From positions 1 to 64,000 of the forward strand of contig JAWLAO010000005.1 in the NCBI GenBank assembly GCA_041395445.1: a stretch of 64,000 nt of DNA. The letters run 5' to 3'. A program made the position numbers and the translations under genes. The notes under the pieces were generated by a model, which saw only the letters and a program-made list of their open reading frames with translations, did not search any database and was not told the origin of the DNA. This stretch comes from Gammaproteobacteria bacterium. Lineage in GTDB: Bacteria > Pseudomonadota > Gammaproteobacteria > Xanthomonadales > Marinicellaceae. This document shows, in pieces, positions 53,894 through 62,246 of this stretch (the stretch's first letter is position 1; each line of letters opens with the position of its first letter).

Positions 53894-56458
53894 ATGGTCG
53901 ATCAAACTACGGAAATTTTTAAAGTCAATCTCGAAGATGAGATGAGAAAGTCCTATCTGGATTACGCAATGAGCGTTATTGTCGGCAGGGCTTTGCCGGA
54001 TGTTCGTGATGGCTTGAAACCGGTTCACAGACGGGTTTTATTTGCCATGAGCGAACTGGGAAATGATTGGAATAAGGCCTATAAAAAATCAGCTCGTATT
54101 GTCGGTGATGTGATCGGTAAATATCATCCACACGGTGATTCAGCAGTTTATGACACCATCGTCCGAATGGCTCAACCGTTTTCATTGCGTTATATGCTGG
54201 TTGACGGGCAAGGAAACTTCGGTTCGGTGGATGGTGATTCCGCTGCGGCAATGCGTTATACGGAAATCCGCATGTCCAAAATTGCTCATCAGTTACTGGA
54301 AGATATTGACAAGGATACCGTTGATTTCGTCTCTAACTACGATGAAACCGAACAAGAACCGGCTGTTTTACCTTCCAGAGTTCCGAATTTGCTGGTCAAT
54401 GGTTCATCCGGAATTGCTGTAGGGATGGCAACCAATATTCCTCCGCATAATTTGAACGAAGTTATCGACGCCATTATTGCATTGTCGTATAACAACGAAA
54501 TCACTCTTGATGAATTGATGGAACATTTACCGGGACCGGATTTCCCCACCGCAGCGATTATCAATGGTGCTGCGGGAATTCGTGAAGCCTATGAAACGGG
54601 TCGTGGCAAGATTTATATGCGCGCGAAAACGCATATTGAGGAAGAATCCAACGGCAAACAAAGCATTATTGTCGATGAATTGCCTTATCAGGTTAATAAA
54701 GCCAAACTGATAGAAAAAATTGCCGAATTGCTCAAACTGAAGAAAATTGAAGGAATCAGTGCACTTCGTGATGAGTCTGATAAGGATGGCATGCGAATTG
54801 TCATTGAAATGCGACGCGGAGAAGTCGCGGAAGTGATGCTCAACCAGTTGTTCAAACTGACACAATTGCAAACTGTCTTCGGCATGAATATGGTCGCTTT
54901 GGTTGATGGACAACCGGAATTGTTGAATCTGCGACAAATTCTGGATGCATTCCTCAAGCATCGCAGGGAAGTGATTGTCAGACGCACATTGTTCCTGTTG
55001 AAAAAAGCCAGAGACAGAGCTCATATCCTTGAAGGCCTGGCAGTTGCATTGGCAAATATTGATGAAATCATTGCACTGGTTAAAGCCTCTGAAAGTCCGG
55101 CAGTTGCCAGAGAAGCCTTGCTTGCAAAACGATGGAAGTCTGAATTAATTCGTACAATGCTTTCCGGTGAAGCCGATCTCTGTCGTCCGGAAGATTTATC
55201 GGATGAATACGGAATGTTTGACGATGGCTATCAGTTGTCTCCGGTTCAGGCAAAAGCGATTCTGGATTTACAATTGCATCGTTTAACCGGTCTGGAACAA
55301 GAAAAAATTACTGATGAATTCAAAGATATTATCATTAGAATTCAAGAGTTTATCGAAATACTTACTAATCCTGACAGATTGTTGGAAGTTGTCAGAGAAG
55401 AATTGCTGGAAGTTAAATCAAACTTTGGGGATGAACGTCGTTCTGAAATCATTGAGCATCAAATGCATTTGACAATGGAAGACTTAATCACCGAAGAGGA
55501 AGTGGTGGTCACATTATCCCATGCCGGATATGCGAAGATGCAGCAACTGGATGTTTATCAGTCTCAACGCCGTGGCGGCAAAGGTAAAGTTGCTACCAAG
55601 ATGAAAGAAGAGGACTTTGTTGAAAGATTGTGGATTACTAATACTCATGATACATTGTTATGTTTCAGTGATAAAGGTAAGTTGTATTGGTTAAAAGTTT
55701 ATGAATTGCCAATGGCTTCACGAACAGCCAGAGGTAAACCGTTGGTTAATCTTTTACCTTTAGAAAAAGACGAAAGAATCACAGCAATTCTACCTGTGCG
55801 TGAATATGAAGAAGACAAATACATCTTTTTTGCTACGGCCAAAGGAATCGTGAAGAAAAGTGCATTGACCAATTTCAAAAATGTTCGGGCGAATGGTGTG
55901 ATTGGTTTGGATTTATTGGACGATGATCATTTAATCAATGTAGAAATCACTGATGGAAGCAAAGAAATTCTGTTATTCACAACCGACGGTAAGTGTGTTC
56001 GCTTTGATGAAGAAAATGTCAGAGCAATGGGTCGAACAGCTCGTGGAGTTCGCGGTATCAAACTCAAGAAAAACCAAAGTGTGGTTTCCATGTTTGTTGC
56101 TCATGAAGGAAATGTTCTCGTCTGTACCGAAAACGGCTATGGCAAACAAACACCATTAGACGATTTCCGCCTGATTAATCGTGGTGGACAAGGTGTGATT
56201 GCGATTCAATGTTCTGAAAGAAACGGCGGAGTTGTCGGTGCATGTCAAGTGACTGAAAATGACGAAGTGATGCTGATTAGTAATGGTGGGACTCTGGTTC
56301 GTACCAAAGCCAGCGGAATCTCAACGGTTGGAAGAAACACTCAAGGCGTGACTTTGATTCGTCTCAGCAAAGACGAAAAATTGGTGAGTGTTGCGAAAAT
56401 CATTAATATGGAAGATGAAGATTCAGAAGTTGAAGTAGACTTTGAAGGTGAAGACTAA
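53894..56458 (+). CDS. gyrA: DNA gyrase subunit A
   Basis: 854 residues, normal length. The breakage-reunion domain has the active Tyr in AAMRYTE. The quinolone-determining region reads HPHGDSAVYDTIVRMAQPF, with Ser and Asp at the positions equivalent to E. coli 83 and 87, i.e. the susceptible type. The C-terminal beta-pinwheel includes the GyrA-box-like QRRGGKG. The protein ends in an acidic tail (EDEDSEVEVDFEGED). It makes negative supercoils with GyrB, which is not in the window. Confidence 0.98.
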   Translation: MVDQTTEIFKVNLEDEMRKSYLDYAMSVIVGRALPDVRDGLKPVHRRVLFAMSELGNDWNKAYKKSARIVGDVIGKYHPHGDSAVYDTIVRMAQPFSLRYMLVDGQGNFGSVDGDSAAAMRYTEIRMSKIAHQLLEDIDKDTVDFVSNYDETEQEPAVLPSRVPNLLVNGSSGIAVGMATNIPPHNLNEVIDAIIALSYNNEITLDELMEHLPGPDFPTAAIINGAAGIREAYETGRGKIYMRAKTHIEEESNGKQSIIVDELPYQVNKAKLIEKIAELLKLKKIEGISALRDESDKDGMRIVIEMRRGEVAEVMLNQLFKLTQLQTVFGMNMVALVDGQPELLNLRQILDAFLKHRREVIVRRTLFLLKKARDRAHILEGLAVALANIDEIIALVKASESPAVAREALLAKRWKSELIRTMLSGEADLCRPEDLSDEYGMFDDGYQLSPVQAKAILDLQLHRLTGLEQEKITDEFKDIIIRIQEFIEILTNPDRLLEVVREELLEVKSNFGDERRSEIIEHQMHLTMEDLITEEEVVVTLSHAGYAKMQQLDVYQSQRRGGKGKVATKMKEEDFVERLWITNTHDTLLCFSDKGKLYWLKVYELPMASRTARGKPLVNLLPLEKDERITAILPVREYEEDKYIFFATAKGIVKKSALTNFKNVRANGVIGLDLLDDDHLINVEITDGSKEILLFTTDGKCVRFDEENVRAMGRTARGVRGIKLKKNQSVVSMFVAHEGNVLVCTENGYGKQTPLDDFRLINRGGQGVIAIQCSERNGGVVGACQVTENDEVMLISNGGTLVRTKASGISTVGRNTQGVTLIRLSKDEKLVSVAKIINMEDEDSEVEVDFEGED

Positions 56459-56469
56459 CAAGATCAGTC

Positions 56470-56565
56470 ATTCCCGCGCAGGCGGGAATCTGTAAGTCCC
56501 CTCTTGAGAGGGGATTGTGGGGTGTGTTAATTTTTTTTAAAAACCGTATGGTGGGTAAACCCACC
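56470..56565. repeat. Cluster of three short palindromes after gyrA
   Basis: Three perfect hairpins stand in a row: ATTCCCGC/GCGGGAAT (56470-56489), TCCCCTC/GAGGGGA (56497-56514) and GGTGGGT/ACCCACC (56550-56565). They may stop gyrA transcription, although no clean T-run follows the first two. Their form is that of REP/BIME-like intergenic repeats. Confidence 0.65.
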
Positions 56566-56715
56566 TTACAGTTTTAACCAGGCACGAGTGCGCTTGCTCG
56601 GGGATGACTGCATCTGTTTGAAAATAAGAAAAATAAAATTTCGTAAAAAAACTCTGCGTGACTCTGTGTTTCTTTGTGAATCTCTGTGTTCCTTAGTTTT
56701 TTCAGAAGGGGAAAA

Positions 56716-57933
56716 ATGAACCAATCAATAAAAAATGCCTATATCTGTGACGGTTTAAGAACACCAATCGGTCGGTTTGGTGGCAGCATGGCGAGTATTC
56801 GTCCTGATGATATGCTGGCTCATGTTATCAAACAACTCTTGCTAAAAAATCCTCAACTCAAACCGGAAAAGATTGAAGATGTCATTATCGGTTGTGCCAA
56901 TCAAGCCGGTGAAGATAACCGCAATATTGCACGAATGTCTGCATTAATCGCCGGATTGCCAATGTCTGTTCCCGGAGTGACGGTCAATCGGCTTTGTGCA
57001 TCGGGTCTGGATGCGGTTGCACAAGCTGCCAGAAATATTGCCACCGGAGAAGCCGATTTGTTACTTGCCGGAGGTGTGGAATCCATGTCCAGAGCTCCGT
57101 TTGTGATGCCAAAAGCAGAAACGGCTTATTCCAGAAATGCAGAAATTTTTGACACAACCATTGGTTGGCGTTTTGTTAATAAACAACTTAAAGCTCAATA
57201 TGGAATTGACTCCATGCCTGAAACTGCTGAGAACATCGCTGAAAAATACGCTATCAGCCGTAAAGATCAGGATTTGTTCGCTTTTAACAGTCAGAATAAA
57301 ACTGCTAAAGCCCAAGCCAATGGAATTTTTGCTGAAGAAATAATACCTGTGGAAATTCCACAAAGAAAAGGCGAACTAATCGTTTTTGAAACCGATGAGC
57401 ATCCTCGCCAATCTCCATTGGATAAACTGGCTCAACTTTCCACACCTTTTAAAAATGAAAATGGAACTGTCACCGCAGCCAATGCTTCGGGTGTGAATGA
57501 CGGATCCTGTGTGTTAGTTATTGCTTCAGACAAAGCAGTTGATGAAAACAATCTGAAGCCCGTTGCAAAAATTGTTGGTACAGTTGCGGTCGGCGTTGAA
57601 CCCAGAATTATGGGAATCGGCCCTGTTCCGGCAGTTCAAAAATTGCTAAAAAGATACAACTTATCATTGAATGAGATTGATGTGATTGAACTGAATGAAG
57701 CCTTTGCCGCTCAATCTCTGGCGGTCATGAGGGAATTAGGCTTAAAAGATGATGATAAAAGAGTCAATCCCAATGGTGGAGCGATTTCTTTAGGTCATCC
57801 TTTAGGTATGAGTGGTGCTAGATTAGTATTGACTGCGGCAAAACAATTACAAAGAACAAACGGAAAATACGCCATCTGCACACTCTGCGTCGGAGTTGGT
57901 CAGGGCATGGCGATGTTGCTTGAAAGAATCTAA
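56716..57933 (+). CDS. paaJ: Acetyl-CoA acyltransferase (thiolase), PaaJ/PcaF-like
   Basis: 405 residues from ATG 56716, preceded by AGAAGGGG; the open frame extends upstream without support. The catalytic Cys is in VNRLCASGLDA, the His in GGAISLGHPLG and the second Cys in CTLCVGVGQG. The YICDGLRTPIGRFGGS opening is typical of the 3-oxoadipyl-CoA thiolase group. With paaABCD directly downstream, the last step of phenylacetate breakdown (release of acetyl-CoA and succinyl-CoA) is the likely role. A general fatty-acid thiolase remains possible. Confidence 0.85.
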   Translation: MNQSIKNAYICDGLRTPIGRFGGSMASIRPDDMLAHVIKQLLLKNPQLKPEKIEDVIIGCANQAGEDNRNIARMSALIAGLPMSVPGVTVNRLCASGLDAVAQAARNIATGEADLLLAGGVESMSRAPFVMPKAETAYSRNAEIFDTTIGWRFVNKQLKAQYGIDSMPETAENIAEKYAISRKDQDLFAFNSQNKTAKAQANGIFAEEIIPVEIPQRKGELIVFETDEHPRQSPLDKLAQLSTPFKNENGTVTAANASGVNDGSCVLVIASDKAVDENNLKPVAKIVGTVAVGVEPRIMGIGPVPAVQKLLKRYNLSLNEIDVIELNEAFAAQSLAVMRELGLKDDDKRVNPNGGAISLGHPLGMSGARLVLTAAKQLQRTNGKYAICTLCVGVGQGMAMLLERI

Positions 57934-58035
57934 TCAACAGATTAAATTTTCAATTGATTGCTATTTCAGCATCTTTTATAATGTAATGGATATTATTTCT
58001 TATGATATCTCTATCTGTTAAAACTTGAGAAAAAT

Positions 58036-59013
58036 ATGTATTCACAAGGTCTGAGAGATTCAAAAGCCGGTGATGAACCGCAGGAATTGCTTGAAGCTTT
58101 CCAGAAACGAATCGACAAAGAAGAAAAAATCGAACCACGCGACTGGATGCCGGAAGCCTATCGTAAAACTCTGATTCGTCAAATTTCACAACATGCTCAT
58201 TCGGAAATCGTGGGACAATTACCCGAAGCGAATTGGGTCACCAGAGCTCCGACATTAAAACGTAAATTGATTCTACTTGCCAAAATTCAGGATGAAGCCG
58301 GACACGGCCTTTATCTTTATTCTGCAGCTGAAACATTAGGCGAATCTCGTGACAAAATGTATGCTGATTTGCTCAGTGGAAAGGCGAAATATTCCAGTAT
58401 TTTTAACTATCCAACGCTGAATTGGGCAGACATTGGGGCTGTGGGTTGGTTGGTCGATGGTGCGGCTATAATGAACCAGGTGGCTTTGTGCCGAACTTCC
58501 TATGGTCCGTATTCAAGGGCAATGGTGCGAATTTGTAAGGAAGAAAGTTTCCACCAACGTCAAGGCTATGAAATCATGGTTAAAATGGCTCATGGTTCTG
58601 AACAACAAAAAGCGATGGCACAAGATGCTATCAATCGATTCTGGTGGCCGGCGTTGATGATGTTTGGTCCCAGCGATAAGGATTCCAAGCATTCTGAACA
58701 ATCCATGAAATGGAAAATTAAACGATTTAGCAACGATGATTTACGCAATAAATTTATTGATGCGACTGTTCCTCAGGCTGAATATCTAGGCTTGACTATT
58801 CCTGATTCTGATTTAAAATTTAATGAAGAAACAGGAAGTTACGACCATGGTGAAATCGATTGGAACGAATTTATGAATGTGATTAAAGGCAATGGGAAGT
58901 GCAACCAACAAAGAATGGAAACCAGACGCAAAGCTCACGAAGATGGTCTTTGGGTTCAACAAGCGGCAGAAGCCTACGCTGCCAAACAAAACAATAGTCA
59001 GGAGGTTGCCTGA
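58036..59013 (+). CDS. paaA: 1,2-phenylacetyl-CoA epoxidase catalytic subunit PaaA
   Basis: 325 residues. PaaA is the diiron catalytic subunit that epoxidises phenylacetyl-CoA with O2. The iron ligands are visible in KIQDEAGHGLYLY and EESFHQRQGYEIM. WPEAYRKTLIRQ-type opening text and LPEANWVTRAPTLKRK are characteristic. paaB begins one base after the stop, and GGAGG in the end of paaA serves as its ribosome site. Confidence 0.97.
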   Translation: MYSQGLRDSKAGDEPQELLEAFQKRIDKEEKIEPRDWMPEAYRKTLIRQISQHAHSEIVGQLPEANWVTRAPTLKRKLILLAKIQDEAGHGLYLYSAAETLGESRDKMYADLLSGKAKYSSIFNYPTLNWADIGAVGWLVDGAAIMNQVALCRTSYGPYSRAMVRICKEESFHQRQGYEIMVKMAHGSEQQKAMAQDAINRFWWPALMMFGPSDKDSKHSEQSMKWKIKRFSNDDLRNKFIDATVPQAEYLGLTIPDSDLKFNEETGSYDHGEIDWNEFMNVIKGNGKCNQQRMETRRKAHEDGLWVQQAAEAYAAKQNNSQEVA

Positions 59014-59014
59014 G

Positions 59015-59287
59015 ATGAAATTATATGAAGTTTTTATCAGAGCCAAAGCCGGTTTGAGTCACAAACATGCCGGATCGGTACATGCTATAGATGCAAAAAT
59101 GGCTTTACAGAATGCAAGGGATTTGTATACGAGAAGGGAGGAGGGTGAAAGTATTTGGGTTGTTGAATCAGCCCAAATATTTTCTTCAAATCCGGATGAT
59201 AAAAATGCTTATTTTGAGCCGGCAGAAGATAAAATTTATCGCCATCCTGATTTCTATCATATTGATAAAGAGGTCAAAAACATCTGA
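59015..59287 (+). CDS. paaB: 1,2-phenylacetyl-CoA epoxidase subunit PaaB
   Basis: 90 residues, usual size. It opens with KLYEVFIRAKAGLSHKHAGSVHA, the typical PaaB start, and ends with YRHPDFYHI. PaaB helps hold the PaaA/PaaC complex together. GGAGG lies about nine bases before the ATG at 59015. The stop overlaps the paaC start by one base (TGATG). Confidence 0.96.
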   Translation: MKLYEVFIRAKAGLSHKHAGSVHAIDAKMALQNARDLYTRREEGESIWVVESAQIFSSNPDDKNAYFEPAEDKIYRHPDFYHIDKEVKNI

Positions 59288-60036
59288 TGTCTGCTTTATA
59301 TAATTATGTCCTCAATCTGGCGGATAACACCTTGGTGTTAGGGCAAAGATTATCCGAATGGTGTGGAGTTGGACCAATGCTAGAGGAGGACTTGGCATTG
59401 ACAAACACAGCTTTAGATATTTTGGGTCAATCACAAATGCTGTTGCAATTGGCAAATGAAATCAAAGGTGATGGAAAAACCGTTGATGACCTGGCTTTTT
59501 TGCGTGATGCGATAGATTTTCGCAATGTGATTCTGGTTGAACAGCCAAACGGTGATTATGCTCAAACCATGTTGCGTCAGTATTTTATGGATGTTTATCA
59601 TGTGCATTTATACAAACTGCTTTCTAACAGCTCAAACGAAAAACTGGCAGCAATTGCTCAAAAGTCTTTAAAAGAAGTTAAATATCATCTGGAACGCAGT
59701 GAATTATGGATGAAACGCATGGCTTTGGGAACAGAAGAAAGTTTTAATCGCTTACAAAAAGCCCTGACTCAATTATGGCATTATCATCATGAATTGTTTG
59801 AAAGTAGTGATTCGTTGCAACAATTGGTCGATGAAGGTGTAGCCGCTAATCACCAGGAACTCAAAACCAAGTGGGAAAGCGATGTGAAAAGACTTTTAGC
59901 TTCCACGCCATTGGAAATCCCTCCATCCGGCTGGAAAGCCACTGGTGGACTACAAGGACATCATAGTGAATATCTGGGTAAAATGCTGTGCGAAATGCAG
60001 TTTTTACAAAGAGCCTATCCGAATTGTGAGTGGTGA
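59287..60036 (+). CDS. paaC: 1,2-phenylacetyl-CoA epoxidase structural subunit PaaC
   Basis: 249 residues. PaaC shares the ferritin-like fold of PaaA but lacks the full iron site and acts as structural partner. Typical text: LNLADNTLVLGQRLSEWCG, GPMLEEDLALTNTALD and the ending GGLQGHHSEYLGKMLCEMQFLQRAYP. The operon is interrupted after this gene by a 404-base gap before paaD. Confidence 0.96.
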   Translation: MSALYNYVLNLADNTLVLGQRLSEWCGVGPMLEEDLALTNTALDILGQSQMLLQLANEIKGDGKTVDDLAFLRDAIDFRNVILVEQPNGDYAQTMLRQYFMDVYHVHLYKLLSNSSNEKLAAIAQKSLKEVKYHLERSELWMKRMALGTEESFNRLQKALTQLWHYHHELFESSDSLQQLVDEGVAANHQELKTKWESDVKRLLASTPLEIPPSGWKATGGLQGHHSEYLGKMLCEMQFLQRAYPNCEW

Positions 60037-60106
60037 TTTTTAAGGAACGCAGAGAACCTCAGAGAAGCACAAAGTTAAACAAAGGAATAATTTAATTCTC
60101 GAATTA

Positions 60107-60349
60107 TTACAAATCATTATACCATAGTTTCATAAACTGCTTGAGTTCGTTGCCTTCAAGGGATTGAATTTGAGAGACAAACTCAGGGCTTACAATTTGG
60201 TAGTATCCGTCATCGTTCCTGATTGTGTGAAATAGATGGATTAAATCAGCTCCGCAATTCGTGCATTTTCCATAAGTGAATTCACAGCCCCTTGCATGTC
60301 CTGCATCCTGAATGAATTGCCAATTTATATTATCACAACATGTTTTAAT
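60107..60349 (-). pseudogene. Small cysteine-containing protein without a standard start codon
   Basis: In the gap between paaC and paaD, a minus-strand frame encodes about 80 residues with protein-like composition: KTCCDNINWQFIQDAGHARGC, TYGKCTNCGADLIHLFHT, DDGYYQIVSPEFV and IQSLEGNELKQFMKLWY, ending at TAA (60107-60109). The CxxC and CC pairs suggest a small zinc-binding fold. The frame continues upstream to a stop with no ATG, GTG or TTG. It therefore either uses a rare start such as ATT 60349 or has lost its beginning. I do not know the family name. Confidence 0.5.
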
Positions 60350-60440
60350 TTTATCCGTACTCTTTGGAGTTATTGACTTATAATATTTGATTGTTAGATT
60401 TTAACCTTTTATTGCTAATTTTCACTAGGTTTTTTATATT

Positions 60441-60887
60441 ATGTCAAGCAGAATAGAACAACTCCTTTCTCAAGTCACCGATCCGGAAATTCCGGTATTG
60501 TCTCTCTATGATTTGGGTGTGATTCGAAAAGTTGAAGAAAACGATACAGCGATTATAGTGACTATCACGCCGACTTATTCCGGATGTCCGGCAATGGATT
60601 TGATGGAAAAGAATATTATCGAACTCTTAGAAAATAACTTTGATAAAGAGATTAAAGTCATCACTCAGCTTTCTCCGGCATGGACGACCGACTGGCTCAC
60701 CGAAGCAGGTAAAAAAGCTTTATTTGAATACGGAATCATGCCTCCCAGCCCCAAAGGTGAAGTGATTTGTCCGCAATGTCGGTCAAAAAATGTTGTTCTC
60801 ATCAGTCAATTCGGCTCAACTGCCTGTAAGTCCTTATACAAATGCAATGACTGCCTTGAGCCTTTTGATTATTTCAAGTGTCATTAA
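60441..60887 (+). CDS. paaD: Phenylacetate degradation protein PaaD (DUF59)
   Basis: 148 residues. A DUF59/MIP18-like domain (TDPEIPVLSLYDLGVIRKV, TPTYSGCPAMDLM) is followed by a C-terminal zinc-ribbon-like part with CPQC, a lone Cys in STACKSLY and CNDC. PaaD is thought to help mature the iron-sulfur cluster of the reductase PaaE. In most clusters paaE follows directly; here an IS3 element begins 68 bases downstream and paaE is not in the window. Confidence 0.95.
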   Translation: MSSRIEQLLSQVTDPEIPVLSLYDLGVIRKVEENDTAIIVTITPTYSGCPAMDLMEKNIIELLENNFDKEIKVITQLSPAWTTDWLTEAGKKALFEYGIMPPSPKGEVICPQCRSKNVVLISQFGSTACKSLYKCNDCLEPFDYFKCH

Positions 60888-60955
60888 ACCACTTGAATCA
60901 CATCATATATCAGTAAGCTGTTTTGACTTCAATCAAGAAACCAAAGTCAATATAG

Positions 60956-60980
60956 GGGTTCTACCCCGATTTTACGGACA
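60956..60980 (+). repeat. Left inverted repeat of the IS3 element
   Basis: The 25 bases starting GGGTTCTACCCC and ending ACGGACA are matched perfectly in reverse at 62157-62181. Confidence 0.95.
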
Positions 60981-61022
60981 CATCTGAAAAGGTTATTATA
61001 AACCATTTAAACAGAGGTGTTT

Positions 61023-61310
61023 ATGACAAGCAGAAGAAAGTTTTCCAAAGAATTTAAACAGGAAACAGTTAAATTATCCTATCAAAGTGGTATTTCCCTG
61101 AGTGAACTTGGCGAAGAACTCGGGCTGAATGCTAATATGATTAGTCGTTGGCGACGGGAACAGGCAGCCGAAGGTGAAAAGGCCTTTTCAGGAAAAGGTC
61201 ATGCTCGGGATGAAGAAATGGCACGGTTGAAACGAGAACTTGCCAGAGTTAAGAAGGAACGGGATTTTTTAAAAGAAGCGGCAGTGTTCTTCGCAAAGGA
61301 CACGAAGTAA
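61023..61310 (+). CDS. IS3-family transposase OrfA
   Basis: 95 residues from ATG 61023. It has the HTH of the transposase_8/InsE type (RRKFSKEFKQETVKLSYQSG, LSELGEELGLNANMISRWRREQ) and a C-terminal leucine-zipper-like helix (MARLKRELARVKKERDFLKEA). OrfA binds the IS ends and regulates transposition. The zero frame ends at 61310. Confidence 0.94.
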   Translation: MTSRRKFSKEFKQETVKLSYQSGISLSELGEELGLNANMISRWRREQAAEGEKAFSGKGHARDEEMARLKRELARVKKERDFLKEAAVFFAKDTK

Positions 61311-62176
61311 AGTATCAAACAATCGAGCATTGTCGCGATAATTATCCGGTAGCAATGATGTGCAAACAGCTAAAAGTATCAACCAGTGGCTATTACGACT
61401 GGCGAAATAGAGAAGCCTGCAAAACAAAGCAGGACAATACCATTTTGCTGGGGAAAATAAAAGAAATTCATGACGAAAGTGATGGCGTTATCGGTTCGCC
61501 AAGGATGACAGAAAAACTTAATTCCATTGGTTATTCTTGTAGTCCCAATCGTATTGCCAGGCTTATGAAAGTCAATAATATCAAAGGTATCCCGCAGAAG
61601 AAAAAGTGGCTATCCAAAAAATCAACGGCTCGTCCTGATGGCATAATAAATCACCTTAACAGGGATTTTAATGCACAGAATGTTAATACCAAATGGGTCA
61701 CAGATATTACTTACATCAAGACAGCTGAGGGCTGGTTGTATCTTTGTGTTGTTATTGATTTGTACTCAAAAGTTGTTATTGGTTGGTCAATGAGTCAAAA
61801 CCAAACAACACATCTGGTGATTCAGGCAGTGTTGATGGCTTTGTGGCAAAAGGAGAAATCAGAAACAGTGATTTTACATTCTGACAGAGGTAGCCAATTT
61901 ACCAGTGATGACTATCAGAAATTTTTATTTGATAACAATGTTATTTGCTCAATGAGTGCTGTTGGTAGTTGTGCTGACAATGCAGCATGTGAAGGATTCT
62001 TTGGTGTTATGAAAAGAGAAAGAGTAAATCGTAGAAACTACAAAACCAGATCACAAGCAAGAGCAGATATTTTTGATTATATTGAACGCTTCCATAATCC
62101 GGTAAAAAAGCGTAAACTAGAGAAAAAATTAAATTATGAAAAACACTTTTCTAAAATGTCCGTAAAATCGGGGTAG
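61262..62176 (+). CDS. IS3-family transposase OrfB (DDE integrase core)
   Basis: The frame is open from 61262, and its text upstream of the first ATG (61355) reads SGSVLRKGHEVKYQTIEHCRD, a normal OrfB beginning. This supports expression as an OrfAB fusion by -1 frameshifting. HTH_21 (IHDESDGVIGSPRMTEKL) is followed by the rve core with the DDE residues in WVTDITYIK, LHSDRGSQFTS and AACEGFFGVMKRE. The length and all catalytic residues are normal, so the transposase is likely active. Confidence 0.95.
   Translation, partial: GFFKRSGSVLRKGHEVKYQTIEHCRDNYPVAMMCKQLKVSTSGYYDWRNREACKTKQDNTILLGKIKEIHDESDGVIGSPRMTEKLNSIGYSCSPNRIARLMKVNNIKGIPQKKKWLSKKSTARPDGIINHLNRDFNAQNVNTKWVTDITYIKTAEGWLYLCVVIDLYSKVVIGWSMSQNQTTHLVIQAVLMALWQKEKSETVILHSDRGSQFTSDDYQKFLFDNNVICSMSAVGSCADNAACEGFFGVMKRERVNRRNYKTRSQARADIFDYIERFHNPVKKRKLEKKLNYEKHFSKMSVKSG
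61265..61271 (+). other. Programmed -1 frameshift site (slippery heptamer)
   Basis: T TTT TTA in the OrfA frame is a canonical X XXY YYZ heptamer, followed by AAAG. Slipping back one base joins OrfA to the OrfB frame, which is open from 61262, and makes the OrfAB transposase as known for IS3 elements. Confidence 0.75.
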
Positions 62177-62181
62177 AACCC
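62157..62181 (-). repeat. Right inverted repeat of the IS3 element
   Basis: Perfect 25-base reverse complement of the left end; it begins within the last codons of OrfB. Confidence 0.95.
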
Positions 62182-62246
62182 TAGTTTTATAATTTAAAAG
62201 AGGTGTGATCACTTCGATTGAGTTATTAAATTTGTGAGGTTTCAAT

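Larger units (their letters stand above)
60956..62181 (+). mobile_element. IS3-family insertion sequence, complete
   Basis: 1226 bases bounded by perfect 25-base inverted repeats and flanked by a three-base TAG target duplication (60953-60955 and 62182-62184). It carries the two overlapping frames of the IS3 family with a -1 slippery site. The end sequence (CTACCC...GGACA pattern) resembles the IS3 subgroup. Every part looks intact, so it may still move. It sits between paaD and the zinc-ribbon gene. Confidence 0.95.

Noticed and set aside
54527..55024. Minus-strand frame of 165 codons inside gyrA
   Set aside because: gyrA is certain on the other strand, and the antisense frame has no recognisable motif; it is a by-product of gyrA codon use.
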